Positions 16,887-25,185 of a stretch of DNA of 64,000 nt are shown in pieces. This DNA is from Mycobacterium szulgai (GTDB taxonomy: Bacteria > Actinomycetota > Actinomycetes > Mycobacteriales > Mycobacteriaceae): the NCBI RefSeq assembly GCF_002116635.1, contig NZ_LQPW01000144.1:1-64000 (forward strand), in the 5' to 3' direction. The position numbers and the translations under genes were made by a program. Below the pieces are notes generated by a model. The model did not search any database, had not been told where the DNA came from, and saw only the letters and a list, made by a program, of their open reading frames with translations. Positions within the stretch are counted from its first letter, which is position 1, and each line of letters opens with the position of its first letter.

Positions 16887-18137
16887 GTGCTGCGATCACC
16901 GCAACGGAACGTCGACTTCTTTTGCGCAGTGGTCATAGTCGGCCTGCTGGCCGGGGTCGCCGGGTTGTCGACGACGGTGGTGCTGCGCTTCGTCGAGCAC
17001 CTCACCTACCACTACACCTTCGGCTCACTGCTTGGCGGTGTCGCCGGAAGCAGTCCGGTCCGACGCGCCGTGGGCCCGATGATCGGCGGCGCCGTGGCTG
17101 CGCTGGGCTGGTGGATCCTGCGCCGCCGCGCCGACGTGCCGCCGCTGGACAAGACCATCCTGGGTCATGCGCGGGTACCGCGGCTGACCTGGAGCATCGA
17201 CGCCATGCTGCAAGTGGTGCTGGTCGGCTCCGGCGCATCCTTGGGCCGGGAAGGGGCACCACGCCAATTCGCGGCGGCCCTAAGCGATTTGGCTACCGGA
17301 TGGTTGAAGCGGCTATCGCCCGCCGACCGGGAGATCCTGCTCGCGTGCGCCGCGGGGGCCGGCCTGGGTGCGGTCTATGCCGTTCCGGTGGCAGGTGCGC
17401 TTTTCGCGCTGCGGATCGTGCTGCACACCTGGCAGCCACGGGCGGTGGGGGCGGCGTTGATCACCTCCAGTCTGGCCGTCGCGATCGGCTCTGCCGTCAC
17501 CCACGATCGGCCCGAACTCGAGTGGCCCAGCGTGGAATCGACGTATCTGCTGACGGCCCACGGGCTGCTGCTGGCGCCACTGGCCATGGCGGTGGGGTTG
17601 GCCTTCAACCGGATCATGGCGGCGGCCCGCCCGGCCCGCCTGCTGCGGTCCTGGGTTCTGATCCCCGCGCTGGCGGCCGCGGGCTTGCTGACCGGAATCT
17701 GCTCGCACTGGTGGCCCGAACTTCCCGGCAACGGCAAAAGCATTCTCACCGTCAGCCTCGCCTCCGGCATGACGCTGTCGGCGGCGGCGGTGATCCTGGT
17801 GCTCAAACCACTGCTGACCGCGCTGTTCCTGCGCGCCGGGGGAGCCGGCGGAATGCTGACCCCGTCGCTGGCCACCGGCGCCGCGGCCGGATCGCTAGTG
17901 GTGCTGGCCATCAACTCGGCCGCCGGGACGCACCTGCACGTGCCGGCGGTCTCGCTGGCCGGTGCGGCCGGCGTGCTCGCCGTCACCCAGGGCTCGCCGG
18001 TCTGGGCGGCGATCTTCGTCTGGGAGCTGGCTCGCCCCCCGATCTGGCTGCTGCTGCTTTTCCTGGTCACCGCCGTTGCGGCGGACCGGCTCAAGGCAGC
18101 GGTCGAACGGTACCGGTCAGGTGCGGGTACCCCTTAG
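16887..18137 (+). CDS. ClC-family chloride channel / Cl-/H+ antiporter
   Basis: A polytopic membrane protein of 416 residues with the ClC signatures in order: GSGASLGREGAPRQ (equivalent to GSGIPE/GREGP; the gating glutamate of GREG is kept, but the last proline is alanine), GLGAVYAVPVAGALFALRI, and the later GAGGMLTPSLATGAAAGSL selectivity loop. It probably conducts chloride or exchanges it for protons. There is no cytoplasmic CBS domain. The start is GTG at 16887 without a clear ribosome-binding site. The 3' end overlaps the end of htdX on the other strand by 47 bases. I do not recall a ClC gene at this position in H37Rv, so it is another lineage-specific difference. Confidence 0.9.
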   Translation: MLRSPQRNVDFFCAVVIVGLLAGVAGLSTTVVLRFVEHLTYHYTFGSLLGGVAGSSPVRRAVGPMIGGAVAALGWWILRRRADVPPLDKTILGHARVPRLTWSIDAMLQVVLVGSGASLGREGAPRQFAAALSDLATGWLKRLSPADREILLACAAGAGLGAVYAVPVAGALFALRIVLHTWQPRAVGAALITSSLAVAIGSAVTHDRPELEWPSVESTYLLTAHGLLLAPLAMAVGLAFNRIMAAARPARLLRSWVLIPALAAAGLLTGICSHWWPELPGNGKSILTVSLASGMTLSAAAVILVLKPLLTALFLRAGGAGGMLTPSLATGAAAGSLVVLAINSAAGTHLHVPAVSLAGAAGVLAVTQGSPVWAAIFVWELARPPIWLLLLFLVTAVAADRLKAAVERYRSGAGTP

Positions 18138-18936
18138 AAACGTTGCGCAGCACCAGATCCCAGCCGCCCTCCTTCTCTTCGACGTAGAGCCCGGCGGTAG
18201 CAGGCAGCACCACCGGCTTGGCGAACCGCACCGAATACCGCACCGCATCGGGAAAGCGGCCTTCGATGTTGGCCAATACTGCTGCGGCGCTGAACATTCC
18301 GTGCGCAATCACAGTCGGGAACCCGAACAACTTGGCGGCCACCGGATTGGTGTGGATGGGATTGTGGTCGCCGCTGACGGCGGCGTAGCGGCGGATCTGG
18401 CTGGGCGTGATCCGCAGCACGGTGGAGGCCGGCGGCGGCTTAGGCTCCTTTTGCGGCGCAGGTTTGGGCTCGTCGGACAAGCTGGTGCGCTGCTGGTGCA
18501 GAAACGTGGTCACCTGGTGCCAAGCGGTGTCGTTGCCCACGTTCACGTCGGTAACTATGTCGACCAGCAGGCCCTTGCGGTGTTCGCGCAGATTCTCCGC
18601 GTGCACCCGCACCCCGACGGTGTCGGTGACCGCTATCGGCTGGTACTGCGTGATGTGGTTCTCCATGTGCACCGAACCCATTGCGGCAAAAGGAAAGTCG
18701 AAGGCAGTGACCAGCGACATCACCGAGGGGAACGTCAATGCGAACGGATAGGTCAGCGGTACGGTGTTGCCGTAGCGCAGACCCGTGACCGCCGCATAGG
18801 CCGCCACATTGGTGTGGTCGATGGGCAGTTCCTCGACTGTCACCGTGCGATCGGGCAGCTTGTCCCCGCGCGGTATCACCGCCAGGGCCCCGGCCGCCGC
18901 GCGCAGCAGGTTCTTCAGACCGCTTGGCTGGTTCAC
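18091..18936 (-). CDS. htdX: 3-hydroxyacyl-thioester dehydratase HtdX
   Basis: This 281-residue double-hotdog protein matches H37Rv HtdX (Rv0241c, about 280 residues). The C-terminal half holds the R-specific hydratase-2/MaoC motif Y-AAVSGDHNPIH with the catalytic Asp and His, followed by GFPTVIAHGM. The N-terminal half is the degenerate hotdog that shapes the acyl pocket. The enzyme dehydrates (R)-3-hydroxyacyl thioesters and is thought to act with FabG4, encoded just upstream on the same strand (19-base gap), in fatty-acid elongation or degradation. A proline/lysine-rich linker (PKPAPQKEPKPPP) joins the halves. The ATG at 18936 is preceded by GGGGGAAG. Its 3' end overlaps the convergent ClC gene. 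Confidence 0.95.
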   Translation of the reverse strand: MNQPSGLKNLLRAAAGALAVIPRGDKLPDRTVTVEELPIDHTNVAAYAAVTGLRYGNTVPLTYPFALTFPSVMSLVTAFDFPFAAMGSVHMENHITQYQPIAVTDTVGVRVHAENLREHRKGLLVDIVTDVNVGNDTAWHQVTTFLHQQRTSLSDEPKPAPQKEPKPPPASTVLRITPSQIRRYAAVSGDHNPIHTNPVAAKLFGFPTVIAHGMFSAAAVLANIEGRFPDAVRYSVRFAKPVVLPATAGLYVEEKEGGWDLVLRNVSKGYPHLTGTVRPLP

Positions 18937-18955
18937 TGTCTTCCCCCTGGAAAGG

Positions 18956-20329
18956 CTAAGCGCCCAGCATCTGCTGACCGCAGACGCGAATGACGTTGCC
19001 GGTCACCGCGTTTGAAGCCGGGCTGGCGAAGTAGGCAATGGTCTCGGCGACGTCGACCGGCTGGCCGCCCTGGTGCAGCGAGTTCATCCGGCGGGCCACC
19101 TCGCGGGTGGCCAACGGAATGGCAGCGGTCATCTGGGTCTCGATGAATCCCGGTGCGACGGCGTTGATCGTGATGCCCTTCTTCGCCAGCTCGGGTGCCA
19201 GTGCCTGGGTGATACCGATCATCCCGGCCTTGGTGGTGCCGTAGTTCGTCTGCCCGCGATTGCCCGCGATGCCGGCGATCGAGGACAGGCCGATCACCCG
19301 GCCGCCCTCGCCCAGCGTGCCATTGGCCACCAGGCCCTCGGTAAGACGAAGCGGTGCAAGCAAATTCACGGCCAGGACGGCGTCCCAGCGCGCCTCGTCC
19401 ATGTTCACCAGCAGCTTGTCGCGAGTGATACCGGCGTTGTTGACCAGGATGTCGGCCCGCCCGCCGTGGTGGTCGCGCAGGTGCTCGGTGATCTTCTCCA
19501 CGGCATCTTCGGCTGTCACATCCAGCCACAGTGGGGTGCCGCCAACGTTATTGGCGGTCTCGGCCAGGGCTTCTTCGGCCGACTCCACATCGATCGCGAC
19601 GACGCGGGCCCCGTCGCGGGCAAGTACCTCGGCAATGGTTGCGCCGATGCCGCGGGCGGCGCCGGTCACGATGGCGACCCTGCCGTCCAGCGGCTTGTCC
19701 CAGTCGGCCGGTGGCGTGGAGTCTTGTGCTCCGACGTAGAAAACCTGGCCGTCGACGTAGGCCGACTTGGCCGACAGGATGAACCGCATGGTCGATTCCA
19801 GACCGGTGGCGGCCGGTTTGGCGTCCGGCGCCAGATAGACAAGCGCGACGGTGGACCCATTGCGCAGTTCCTTGCCCAGTGACCGGGTGAAGCCCTCCAG
19901 GGCGCGCTGTGCGATGCGTTCGTCGGTGCTGGCGGCAGCTTCGGGCGTGGTGCCCACGACTACCAGGCGCGCGCAGGGTTTGAGGTTGCGCAGCAACGGC
20001 GTGAAGTACTCGTACAGCGCCTTGAGCCCAGCCGGTTTGGTTATGCCGGTGGCATCGAACACCAGGCCGGCGAACTTGTCGGCCCAGCGCCCGCCCAGGT
20101 TGTTGGACACCAGCTCGTAGTCACCGTCCAACGCCGAGCGCAGCGGCTCGACGACGCGGCCCGGCTGGTCCTGAGGCCCACCGATCAGCAGGGACCCGTC
20201 CAGCGGCGGATCGCCCGCGCGGTAGCGCCGAAGTTCCTCGGGCTGGGGCAATCCGAGTTGCTTGGCCACGAACGACCCCGGAGCGGAGTTGACCACCTGC
20301 GATATCAGATCTGGTGAGCGTTTGGCCAC
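18956..20329 (-). CDS. fabG4: 3-oxoacyl-thioester reductase FabG4
   Basis: A 457-residue high-molecular-weight FabG, matching H37Rv Rv0242c (454 residues). An N-terminal flavodoxin-like domain (to about residue 200) contains LLIGGPQDQPG. The C-terminal half is a complete NADH-type ketoreductase: TGAARGIG, ILVNNAGITRDK, GLSSIAGIAGNRGQTNY and YGTTKAGM with the catalytic Tyr/Lys. It reduces 3-oxoacyl-CoA or -ACP. The start is GTG at 20329, chosen because homology begins at once (VAKRSPDLISQVV) and GGAAGG lies about 8 bases upstream; the frame is open to 20557 but that part overlaps fadA2 on the other strand. Divergent from fadA2 across 122 bases that hold a perfect palindrome. Confidence 0.94.
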   Translation of the reverse strand: MAKRSPDLISQVVNSAPGSFVAKQLGLPQPEELRRYRAGDPPLDGSLLIGGPQDQPGRVVEPLRSALDGDYELVSNNLGGRWADKFAGLVFDATGITKPAGLKALYEYFTPLLRNLKPCARLVVVGTTPEAAASTDERIAQRALEGFTRSLGKELRNGSTVALVYLAPDAKPAATGLESTMRFILSAKSAYVDGQVFYVGAQDSTPPADWDKPLDGRVAIVTGAARGIGATIAEVLARDGARVVAIDVESAEEALAETANNVGGTPLWLDVTAEDAVEKITEHLRDHHGGRADILVNNAGITRDKLLVNMDEARWDAVLAVNLLAPLRLTEGLVANGTLGEGGRVIGLSSIAGIAGNRGQTNYGTTKAGMIGITQALAPELAKKGITINAVAPGFIETQMTAAIPLATREVARRMNSLHQGGQPVDVAETIAYFASPASNAVTGNVIRVCGQQMLGA

Positions 20330-20356
20330 TGGGTTGCCTTCCGTGTCGGGGACGAA

Positions 20357-20372
20357 CTTACTTCCGAGTAAG
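20357..20372. promoter_or_regulatory. Palindrome in the fabG4/fadA2 divergent promoter
   Basis: CTTACTTCCGAGTAAG has perfect 6-base arms (CTTACT/AGTAAG) around TCCG and lies between the divergent starts of fabG4 and fadA2. A related palindrome, GTTACCCACCAGTAAC, precedes fadE5. The shared TTAC(T/C)-4-AGTAA pattern looks like the binding site of one TetR-type lipid regulator, which I cannot identify from the window. Confidence 0.6.
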
Positions 20373-20451
20373 AACAGTGGGTAGTATTGCCTGCAGAGGC
20401 GGATACCCCCAAAACTAACCCCCAAAGAGCGCCGAGACACGGAGAAAAATC

Positions 20452-21774
20452 GTGGCCCCTGCAAGTTCTGAGCCGAGCCCGTCCAGACGACGAGTTGCCG
20501 TTCTTGGCGGCAACCGTATCCCATTCGGTCGATCCGACCGCGCGTATGCCGAGGCATCCAACCAGGACATGTTCACCGCCGCGCTGGCCGGGCTGGTCGA
20601 CCGATTCGGTTTGGGTGGCGAGCGATTGGGTGCGGTGATCGGCGGCGCGGTGCTCAAGCACAGCCGCGACTTCAACCTGATGCGTGAATGTGTGCTTGGT
20701 TCCGCGCTCTCGTCGTATACGCCGGCCTTCGACATCCAGCAGGCCTGCGGCACCGGCCTGCAAGCGGCGATCGCGGCGGCCGACGGCATTGCCGCCGGCC
20801 GCTACGAGGTGGCCGCCGCAGGCGGTGTGGACACCACCTCGGACGCGCCGATTGCGCTGGGCGAGGACCTGCGCCGCACCTTGCTGAAGGTGCGCCGGTC
20901 CAAGTCCAACGTGCAACGGGCGAAGCTATTGGGCGCACTGCCGGCCAACCTCGGGCTGGACCTGCCGGCCAACAGCGAACCGCGCACCGGCCTGTCGATG
21001 GGCGAGCATGCCGCAATCACTGCCAAGCAGATGGGCATCAAGCGCGTCGAGCAGGACGAACTGGCCGTCGCCAGCCACCGCAACATGGCCGACGCCTACG
21101 ACCGCGGCTTCTTCGACGACCTGATCACGCCGTTCCTGGGGCTCTACCGCGACGACAACCTGCGTCCGGACGCCAGTGTGGAGAAGCTGGCCGGGCTGCG
21201 CCCCGTTTTCGGGGTGAAGGCCGGTGACGCGACGATGACCGCGGGTAATTCCACCCCGCTGACTGACGGCGCCTCGGTGGCGCTACTGGCCAGCGAGCAG
21301 TGGGCCCAGGAGCACTCGCTGGCCCCGCTGGCCTACTTCGTGGATGCCGAAACCGCCGCGGTCGACTACGTCAACGGGAACGACGGGCTGCTCATGGCAC
21401 CCACCTTCGCAGTCCCCCGCCTGTTGGCGCGCAACGGGCTGAGCCTGCAGGACTTCGACTTCTACGAAGTCCACGAAGCCTTCGCCTCGGTAGTGCTGTG
21501 TCACCTGCAGGCCTGGGAGTCCGAGGAATACTGCAAGGAGCGCCTGGGACTGGACGCCGCACTCGGGTCGATCGACCGGTCCAAGCTAAATGTCAACGGT
21601 TCGTCCTTGGCGGCCGGGCACCCCTTCGCGGCCACCGGCGGGCGGATCCTGGCGCAACTGGCCAAACAGATCGCCGAGAAGAAGGCGGAAAAGAAGGGGT
21701 CCGGCCCGGTTCGGGGGCTGATTTCGATCTGCGCCGCAGGCGGCCAGGGTGTTGCCGCGATTCTTGAAGGCTGA
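20452..21774 (+). CDS. fadA2: Acetyl-CoA acyltransferase (thiolase) FadA2
   Basis: A 440-residue thiolase matching H37Rv Rv0243. It shows the acylated cysteine loop (DIQQACGTGLQAAIAAADG), the GMSMGEHA-like loop as LSMGEHAAITAKQMG, the catalytic histidine in YEVHEAFA, NVNGSSLAAGHPFAATGGR with the second histidine, and a C-terminal ICAAGGQGVAAILEG with the active cysteine. The enzyme cleaves 3-ketoacyl-CoA with CoA, the last step of beta-oxidation, or runs in reverse. The start is GTG at 20452 behind GGAGAAAAATC. It is divergent from fabG4 and convergent with fadE5; two strong hairpins lie in the gap downstream. Confidence 0.95.
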   Translation: MAPASSEPSPSRRRVAVLGGNRIPFGRSDRAYAEASNQDMFTAALAGLVDRFGLGGERLGAVIGGAVLKHSRDFNLMRECVLGSALSSYTPAFDIQQACGTGLQAAIAAADGIAAGRYEVAAAGGVDTTSDAPIALGEDLRRTLLKVRRSKSNVQRAKLLGALPANLGLDLPANSEPRTGLSMGEHAAITAKQMGIKRVEQDELAVASHRNMADAYDRGFFDDLITPFLGLYRDDNLRPDASVEKLAGLRPVFGVKAGDATMTAGNSTPLTDGASVALLASEQWAQEHSLAPLAYFVDAETAAVDYVNGNDGLLMAPTFAVPRLLARNGLSLQDFDFYEVHEAFASVVLCHLQAWESEEYCKERLGLDAALGSIDRSKLNVNGSSLAAGHPFAATGGRILAQLAKQIAEKKAEKKGSGPVRGLISICAAGGQGVAAILEG

Positions 21775-21947
21775 GTTTTCTGGGACGCGCGAATCATTTT
21801 TCGTTTCGGGTGGTTTGTGCCGCGAGTAGATGGGTACTCGGATGCTCGGATAGCCCCGTGTTGTGGTCTGACCCCCCGACCCCGACGGCAACGCGGGGCA
21901 ATCCCTAGATCGACCGCCGGTCAGCGGAGACGGGCGAACGCAAAGGG

Positions 21948-21986
21948 CCGCCGCTGGAGTGAGGGGATCCAGCGGCGGTCTTTTTG
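21948..21986 (+). terminator. Intrinsic terminator downstream of fadA2
   Basis: An 11-base perfect stem, CCGCCGCTGGA (21948-21958) and TCCAGCGGCGG (21968-21978), with a 9-base loop, is followed directly by TCTTTTTG. This is the classic GC stem plus U-tract form, rare in mycobacteria, and it ends rightward transcription from fadA2. The stretch between the fadA2 stop and this hairpin (21775-21947) holds nothing I recognise. Confidence 0.85.
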
Positions 21987-22056
21987 ATTCTCCGAAGTTG
22001 TCGACATATAACCCAGGCATCCGCGTCGCAGTGAGCGGAGCGGCGAGCGGCGCAAA

Positions 22057-22102
22057 CGCAAAACGGTCCCCGTTCTTGCGAGCGGGGACCGTTTTGCGTT
22101 TT
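22057..22102. terminator. Perfect 16-bp hairpin between fadA2 and fadE5, probably bidirectional
   Basis: CGCAAAACGGTCCCCG (22057-22072) pairs exactly with CGGGGACCGTTTTGCG (22083-22098) around a 10-base loop. A TTTT tract follows on the plus strand, and TTTGCG follows on the minus strand after the hairpin. It is placed 14 bases beyond the fadE5 stop, so it most likely terminates fadE5 and acts as a second barrier for fadA2 transcription. Confidence 0.8.
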
Positions 22103-22112
22103 CTGCTTGCTC

Positions 22113-23948
22113 TTAGAACGCGGCCTCGTCGAGTTCCATGATGTCGTTGTCCAGCGTGTCGATCACCTCGCGGGTGCTGGTCAACAGCGGCAGGAAGTTC
22201 TTCGCGAAGAACGACGCCACCGCGATCTTGCCCTCGTAGAAGGACCGGTCGGCACCGGTGGCACCGGCGTCCAGTGCGGCCACGGCAACGGCGGCCTGAC
22301 GCTGCAGCAACCAGCCGATGACCAGGTCGCCGACGCTCATCAGGAAGCGCACCGAACCCAGCCCCACCTTGTACAGGCTGGTCACGTCTTCCTGAGCGGC
22401 CATCAGGTAGCCGGTCAGCGTGGCGGCCATGGCCTGTACGTCGGTGAGTGCCTTGGCCAGCAGCGCCCGCTCGGTCTTGAGCCGGCCGTTACCGGTCTCG
22501 CTGTCGACGAACTCCTGGATTTGACCCGACACGTGGGCCAACGCCACACCCTTGTCGCGGACGATCTTGCGGAAGAAGAAGTCCTGCGCCTGGATGGCGG
22601 TGGTGCCCTCGTAGAGAGAGTCGATCTTGGCGTCGCGGATGTACTGCTCGATCGGGTAGTCCTGCAGGAAGCCGGAACCGCCCAGCGTCTGCAAGCTCTC
22701 GGTGAGCTTGGCGTAGGCCTGCTCGGAGCCGACGCCCTTGACTACCGGCAGCATCAGGTCGTTGACCTTGACCGCCAGCTCGGGGCTGACACCGTGCACC
22801 GCCTCGGCGACCGACGCGTCCTGGAACGTCGCGGTGTAGAGGTAGAGCGCGCGCAGACCCTCGGCGTAGGCCTTCTGGGTCATCAGCGACCGGCGCACAT
22901 CGGGATGGTGGGTGATCGTCACCCGCGGTGCGGTCTTGTCGGTCATCTGGGTCAGGTCGGCGCCCTGCACGCGGGACTTCGCGTATTCCAGCGCATTCAG
23001 GTAGCCGGTCGACAGCGTGGCGATGGCCTTGGTGCCGACCATCATCCGGGCCTGCTCGATGACCTCGAACATCTGTGCGATGCCGTTGTGTACCTCGCCG
23101 ACCAGCCACCCCTTGGCGGGCACGTCGTGCTGGCCCAGCGACAGCTCACACGTGGTGGAAACCTTCAGGCCCATCTTGTGCTCGACGTTGGTGACGAAGA
23201 CGCCGTTGCGCTCGCCCAGTTCGCCGGTCTCGAAGTCGAACAGGAACTTGGGTACGAAGAACAGCGACAGACCCTTGGTGCCAGGGCCGGCGCCCTCCGG
23301 ACGGGCCAGCACCAGGTGGAAGATGTTCTCGAAGAGGTCGCCGGAGTCACCCGAGGTGATGAACCGCTTGACCCCGTCGATGTGCCAGGAGCCATCCTCC
23401 TGCTGAACGGCCTTGGTCCGGCCTGCGCCCACATCCGAGCCGGCGTCCGGCTCGGTCAGCACCATGGTCGAACCCCAGCCGCGCTCGGAGGCCAGGATGG
23501 CCCACTTCTTCTGCTCCTCGGTTCCGAGGTGATAGAGGATGTTGGCGAAGCCGGCGCCGCCGGCGTACATCCACACCGCCGGGTTGGCACCCAGGATGTG
23601 TTCATGCAGCGCCCAGACCAGTGACTTGGGCATCGGCATGCCGCCGAGGGCCTCGTCGATGCCGGCCTTGTTCCAGCCGGCGTCGGTCACTGCGTTGACG
23701 GACTTCTTGAACGACTCCGGCAGCGTGACCGAGAACGTCTTGGGGTCGAAGGTGGGCGGGTTACGGTCACCCTCGACGAACGACTCGGCGACCGGCCCCT
23801 CGGCCAGCCGGCTGACCTCGGCCAGCATTTCTTGGGCGGTGTCGACGTCCAGATCGCTGAACTCGCCTTCACCCAGAGCTTTGTCAACGCCCAACACCTC
23901 AAACAGGTTGAACACCTGGTCGCGGACGTTGCTCTTGTAGTGGCTCAC
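22113..23948 (-). CDS. fadE5: Acyl-CoA dehydrogenase FadE5
   Basis: A 611-residue acyl-CoA dehydrogenase, the same length I recall for H37Rv Rv0244c. It belongs to the long subfamily with an extra C-terminal helical domain. Seen in order: MVLTEPDAGSDVGAGRTKAV (flavin/substrate loop), HIDGVKRFITSGDSGD, the LGGSGFLQDYPIEQYIRDAK segment, and YEGTTAIQAQDFFFRK with the catalytic-base glutamate region. It oxidises acyl-CoA to enoyl-CoA with FAD. The start is GTG at 23948 (VSHYKSNVRDQVFNLFEVLG) because GAGGAGG lies upstream and the family begins there; the frame stays open to 24077. A TTAC...GTAA palindrome lies about 50 bases upstream. Convergent with fadA2. Confidence 0.95.
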   Translation of the reverse strand: MSHYKSNVRDQVFNLFEVLGVDKALGEGEFSDLDVDTAQEMLAEVSRLAEGPVAESFVEGDRNPPTFDPKTFSVTLPESFKKSVNAVTDAGWNKAGIDEALGGMPMPKSLVWALHEHILGANPAVWMYAGGAGFANILYHLGTEEQKKWAILASERGWGSTMVLTEPDAGSDVGAGRTKAVQQEDGSWHIDGVKRFITSGDSGDLFENIFHLVLARPEGAGPGTKGLSLFFVPKFLFDFETGELGERNGVFVTNVEHKMGLKVSTTCELSLGQHDVPAKGWLVGEVHNGIAQMFEVIEQARMMVGTKAIATLSTGYLNALEYAKSRVQGADLTQMTDKTAPRVTITHHPDVRRSLMTQKAYAEGLRALYLYTATFQDASVAEAVHGVSPELAVKVNDLMLPVVKGVGSEQAYAKLTESLQTLGGSGFLQDYPIEQYIRDAKIDSLYEGTTAIQAQDFFFRKIVRDKGVALAHVSGQIQEFVDSETGNGRLKTERALLAKALTDVQAMAATLTGYLMAAQEDVTSLYKVGLGSVRFLMSVGDLVIGWLLQRQAAVAVAALDAGATGADRSFYEGKIAVASFFAKNFLPLLTSTREVIDTLDNDIMELDEAAF

Positions 23949-23999
23949 TACGGTCCTCCTCGTTGAGAATGCCACCTGATGGTTGGGTACTCGGGCTAA

Positions 24000-24015
24000 G
24001 TTACCCACCAGTAAC
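24000..24015. promoter_or_regulatory. Palindrome upstream of fadE5
   Basis: GTTACCCACCAGTAAC has 5-base arms (GTTAC/GTAAC) around CCACCA, 52 bases before the fadE5 start. It resembles the CTTACTTCCGAGTAAG palindrome between fabG4 and fadA2, so one regulator may control all these lipid genes. Confidence 0.5.
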
Positions 24016-24073
24016 ACTGTTAAAATATCTCGGCTGGATACTCCAACGCAAGTTGGTGTTGGCCACATTTCAA

Positions 24074-24085
24074 CCAACCGGTTGG
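24074..24085. promoter_or_regulatory. Perfect 12-bp palindrome before the 2OG-Fe(II) oxygenase gene
   Basis: CCAACCGGTTGG is a perfect palindrome 45 bases upstream of the oxygenase start. It shares its CAACCG half-site with CAACCGGTCGGTTG, found upstream of fadE6. It could be an operator, but 12-base palindromes in GC-rich DNA can also arise by chance. Confidence 0.35.
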
Positions 24086-24129
24086 GTCAGCCCTGATTCC
24101 GGCCCTCGGGGGCCCTGCGACCTGGGGCG

Positions 24130-25179
24130 ATGATGTGCACAATGACGATTGTGGGGAACATCACGGCCCTTCCGATAGTGGATCTTCACGCCGATTTCGG
24201 CCAGCTGCGCAATAGCCTTCGGGTAGCTGCGCACGAGGTGGGCTTTTTCTATCTGACCGGTCACGACGTGCCCGCCACTCTCGCCGCCAGCGTGCTTGAC
24301 GTGGCGCGACGCCTCTTTGCCCTGCCCCAGGCGGACAAGGACGCGATCGCGATGGCTTGCAGCCCGCATTTTCGCGGATACACCCGGCTGGGCGGCGAGC
24401 TGACCGGTGGCGAGGTGGACTGGCGTGAACAGATCGACATCGGACCCGAGCGCGTGCCGATCGGCGGTGCGGACAAGCCGGATTACTTCTGGCTGCAAGG
24501 GCCCAACCAGTGGCCGGCAGCCCTGCCCGAGTTGCCCGGAATCATCGCCGAATGGGACGCCGTGCTGTCCGGGGTGGCTCGCACCCTGCTCGGCCACTGG
24601 GCGGCCGCCCTCGGCAGTCCGTCCGACGTGTTCGACGCGGCTTTCGCCGGCGAACCTGCCACGTTGATCAAAATCGTCCGGTATCCGGCGCAAGCCATTT
24701 CCGCGGCCGGCGCACAGGGCGTGGGAGCGCACAAGGATTCCGGCGTGCTCACGCTGTTGCTGACCGAGCCCGGCAGCCGCGGCCTGCAGGTCCGGCGAGG
24801 CGGTCACTGGGTGGACGTGCCCGCCCTGGACGGCGCGTTCGTCGTCAACATCGGCGAGTTGCTCGAAGTCGCCACCGGCGGCTACCTGCGCGCAACCGAG
24901 CACCGGGTGAACCTGCAGCGAGGGGTCACCGACCGGCTGTCGGTGCCCTATTTTTTCAACCCACGACTGGACGCACAGATACCGGTGTTGTCGCTGCCCG
25001 CCGAACTGGCAGCACACACCGTGCCGCGCCGGGACCCGTTGGATCCCATCGTCTCCGTCTATGGACGCAACGCGTGGAAGAGTCGATTGCGAGCGCACCC
25101 GGATGTGGCTGCCGCACACGGATACTCAGCGGGTAGGGTCGAGCGCGAGAATCCCGTTCTCGGCTCAAGGGGCGAATGA
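24130..25179 (+). CDS. 2-oxoglutarate/Fe(II)-dependent oxygenase, isopenicillin-N-synthase-like
   Basis: A 349-residue non-heme iron oxygenase. The N-terminal DIOX_N region (PIVDLHADF, HEVGFFYLTGHDV) is followed by the iron-binding facial triad: His201 and Asp203 in GAHKDSG, and His258 in TEHRVN. Arg269 and Ser271 in DRLSVPYFF form the R-x-S that binds 2-oxoglutarate. It therefore keeps every catalytic residue of the family. Likely reactions are hydroxylation, desaturation or ring closure; the substrate is not readable. The start is uncertain: ATGs at 24130, 24133 and 24142 are all possible. Only 6 bases separate it from the flavin reductase-like gene, so these two are an operon. I do not recall it in H37Rv at this position. 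Confidence 0.88.
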   Translation: MMCTMTIVGNITALPIVDLHADFGQLRNSLRVAAHEVGFFYLTGHDVPATLAASVLDVARRLFALPQADKDAIAMACSPHFRGYTRLGGELTGGEVDWREQIDIGPERVPIGGADKPDYFWLQGPNQWPAALPELPGIIAEWDAVLSGVARTLLGHWAAALGSPSDVFDAAFAGEPATLIKIVRYPAQAISAAGAQGVGAHKDSGVLTLLLTEPGSRGLQVRRGGHWVDVPALDGAFVVNIGELLEVATGGYLRATEHRVNLQRGVTDRLSVPYFFNPRLDAQIPVLSLPAELAAHTVPRRDPLDPIVSVYGRNAWKSRLRAHPDVAAAHGYSAGRVERENPVLGSRGE

Positions 25180-25185
25180 AGTCCG

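Noticed and set aside
22107..23624. 505-residue plus-strand frame opposite fadE5
   Set aside because: Antisense shadow; begins within the terminator and lacks any motif.
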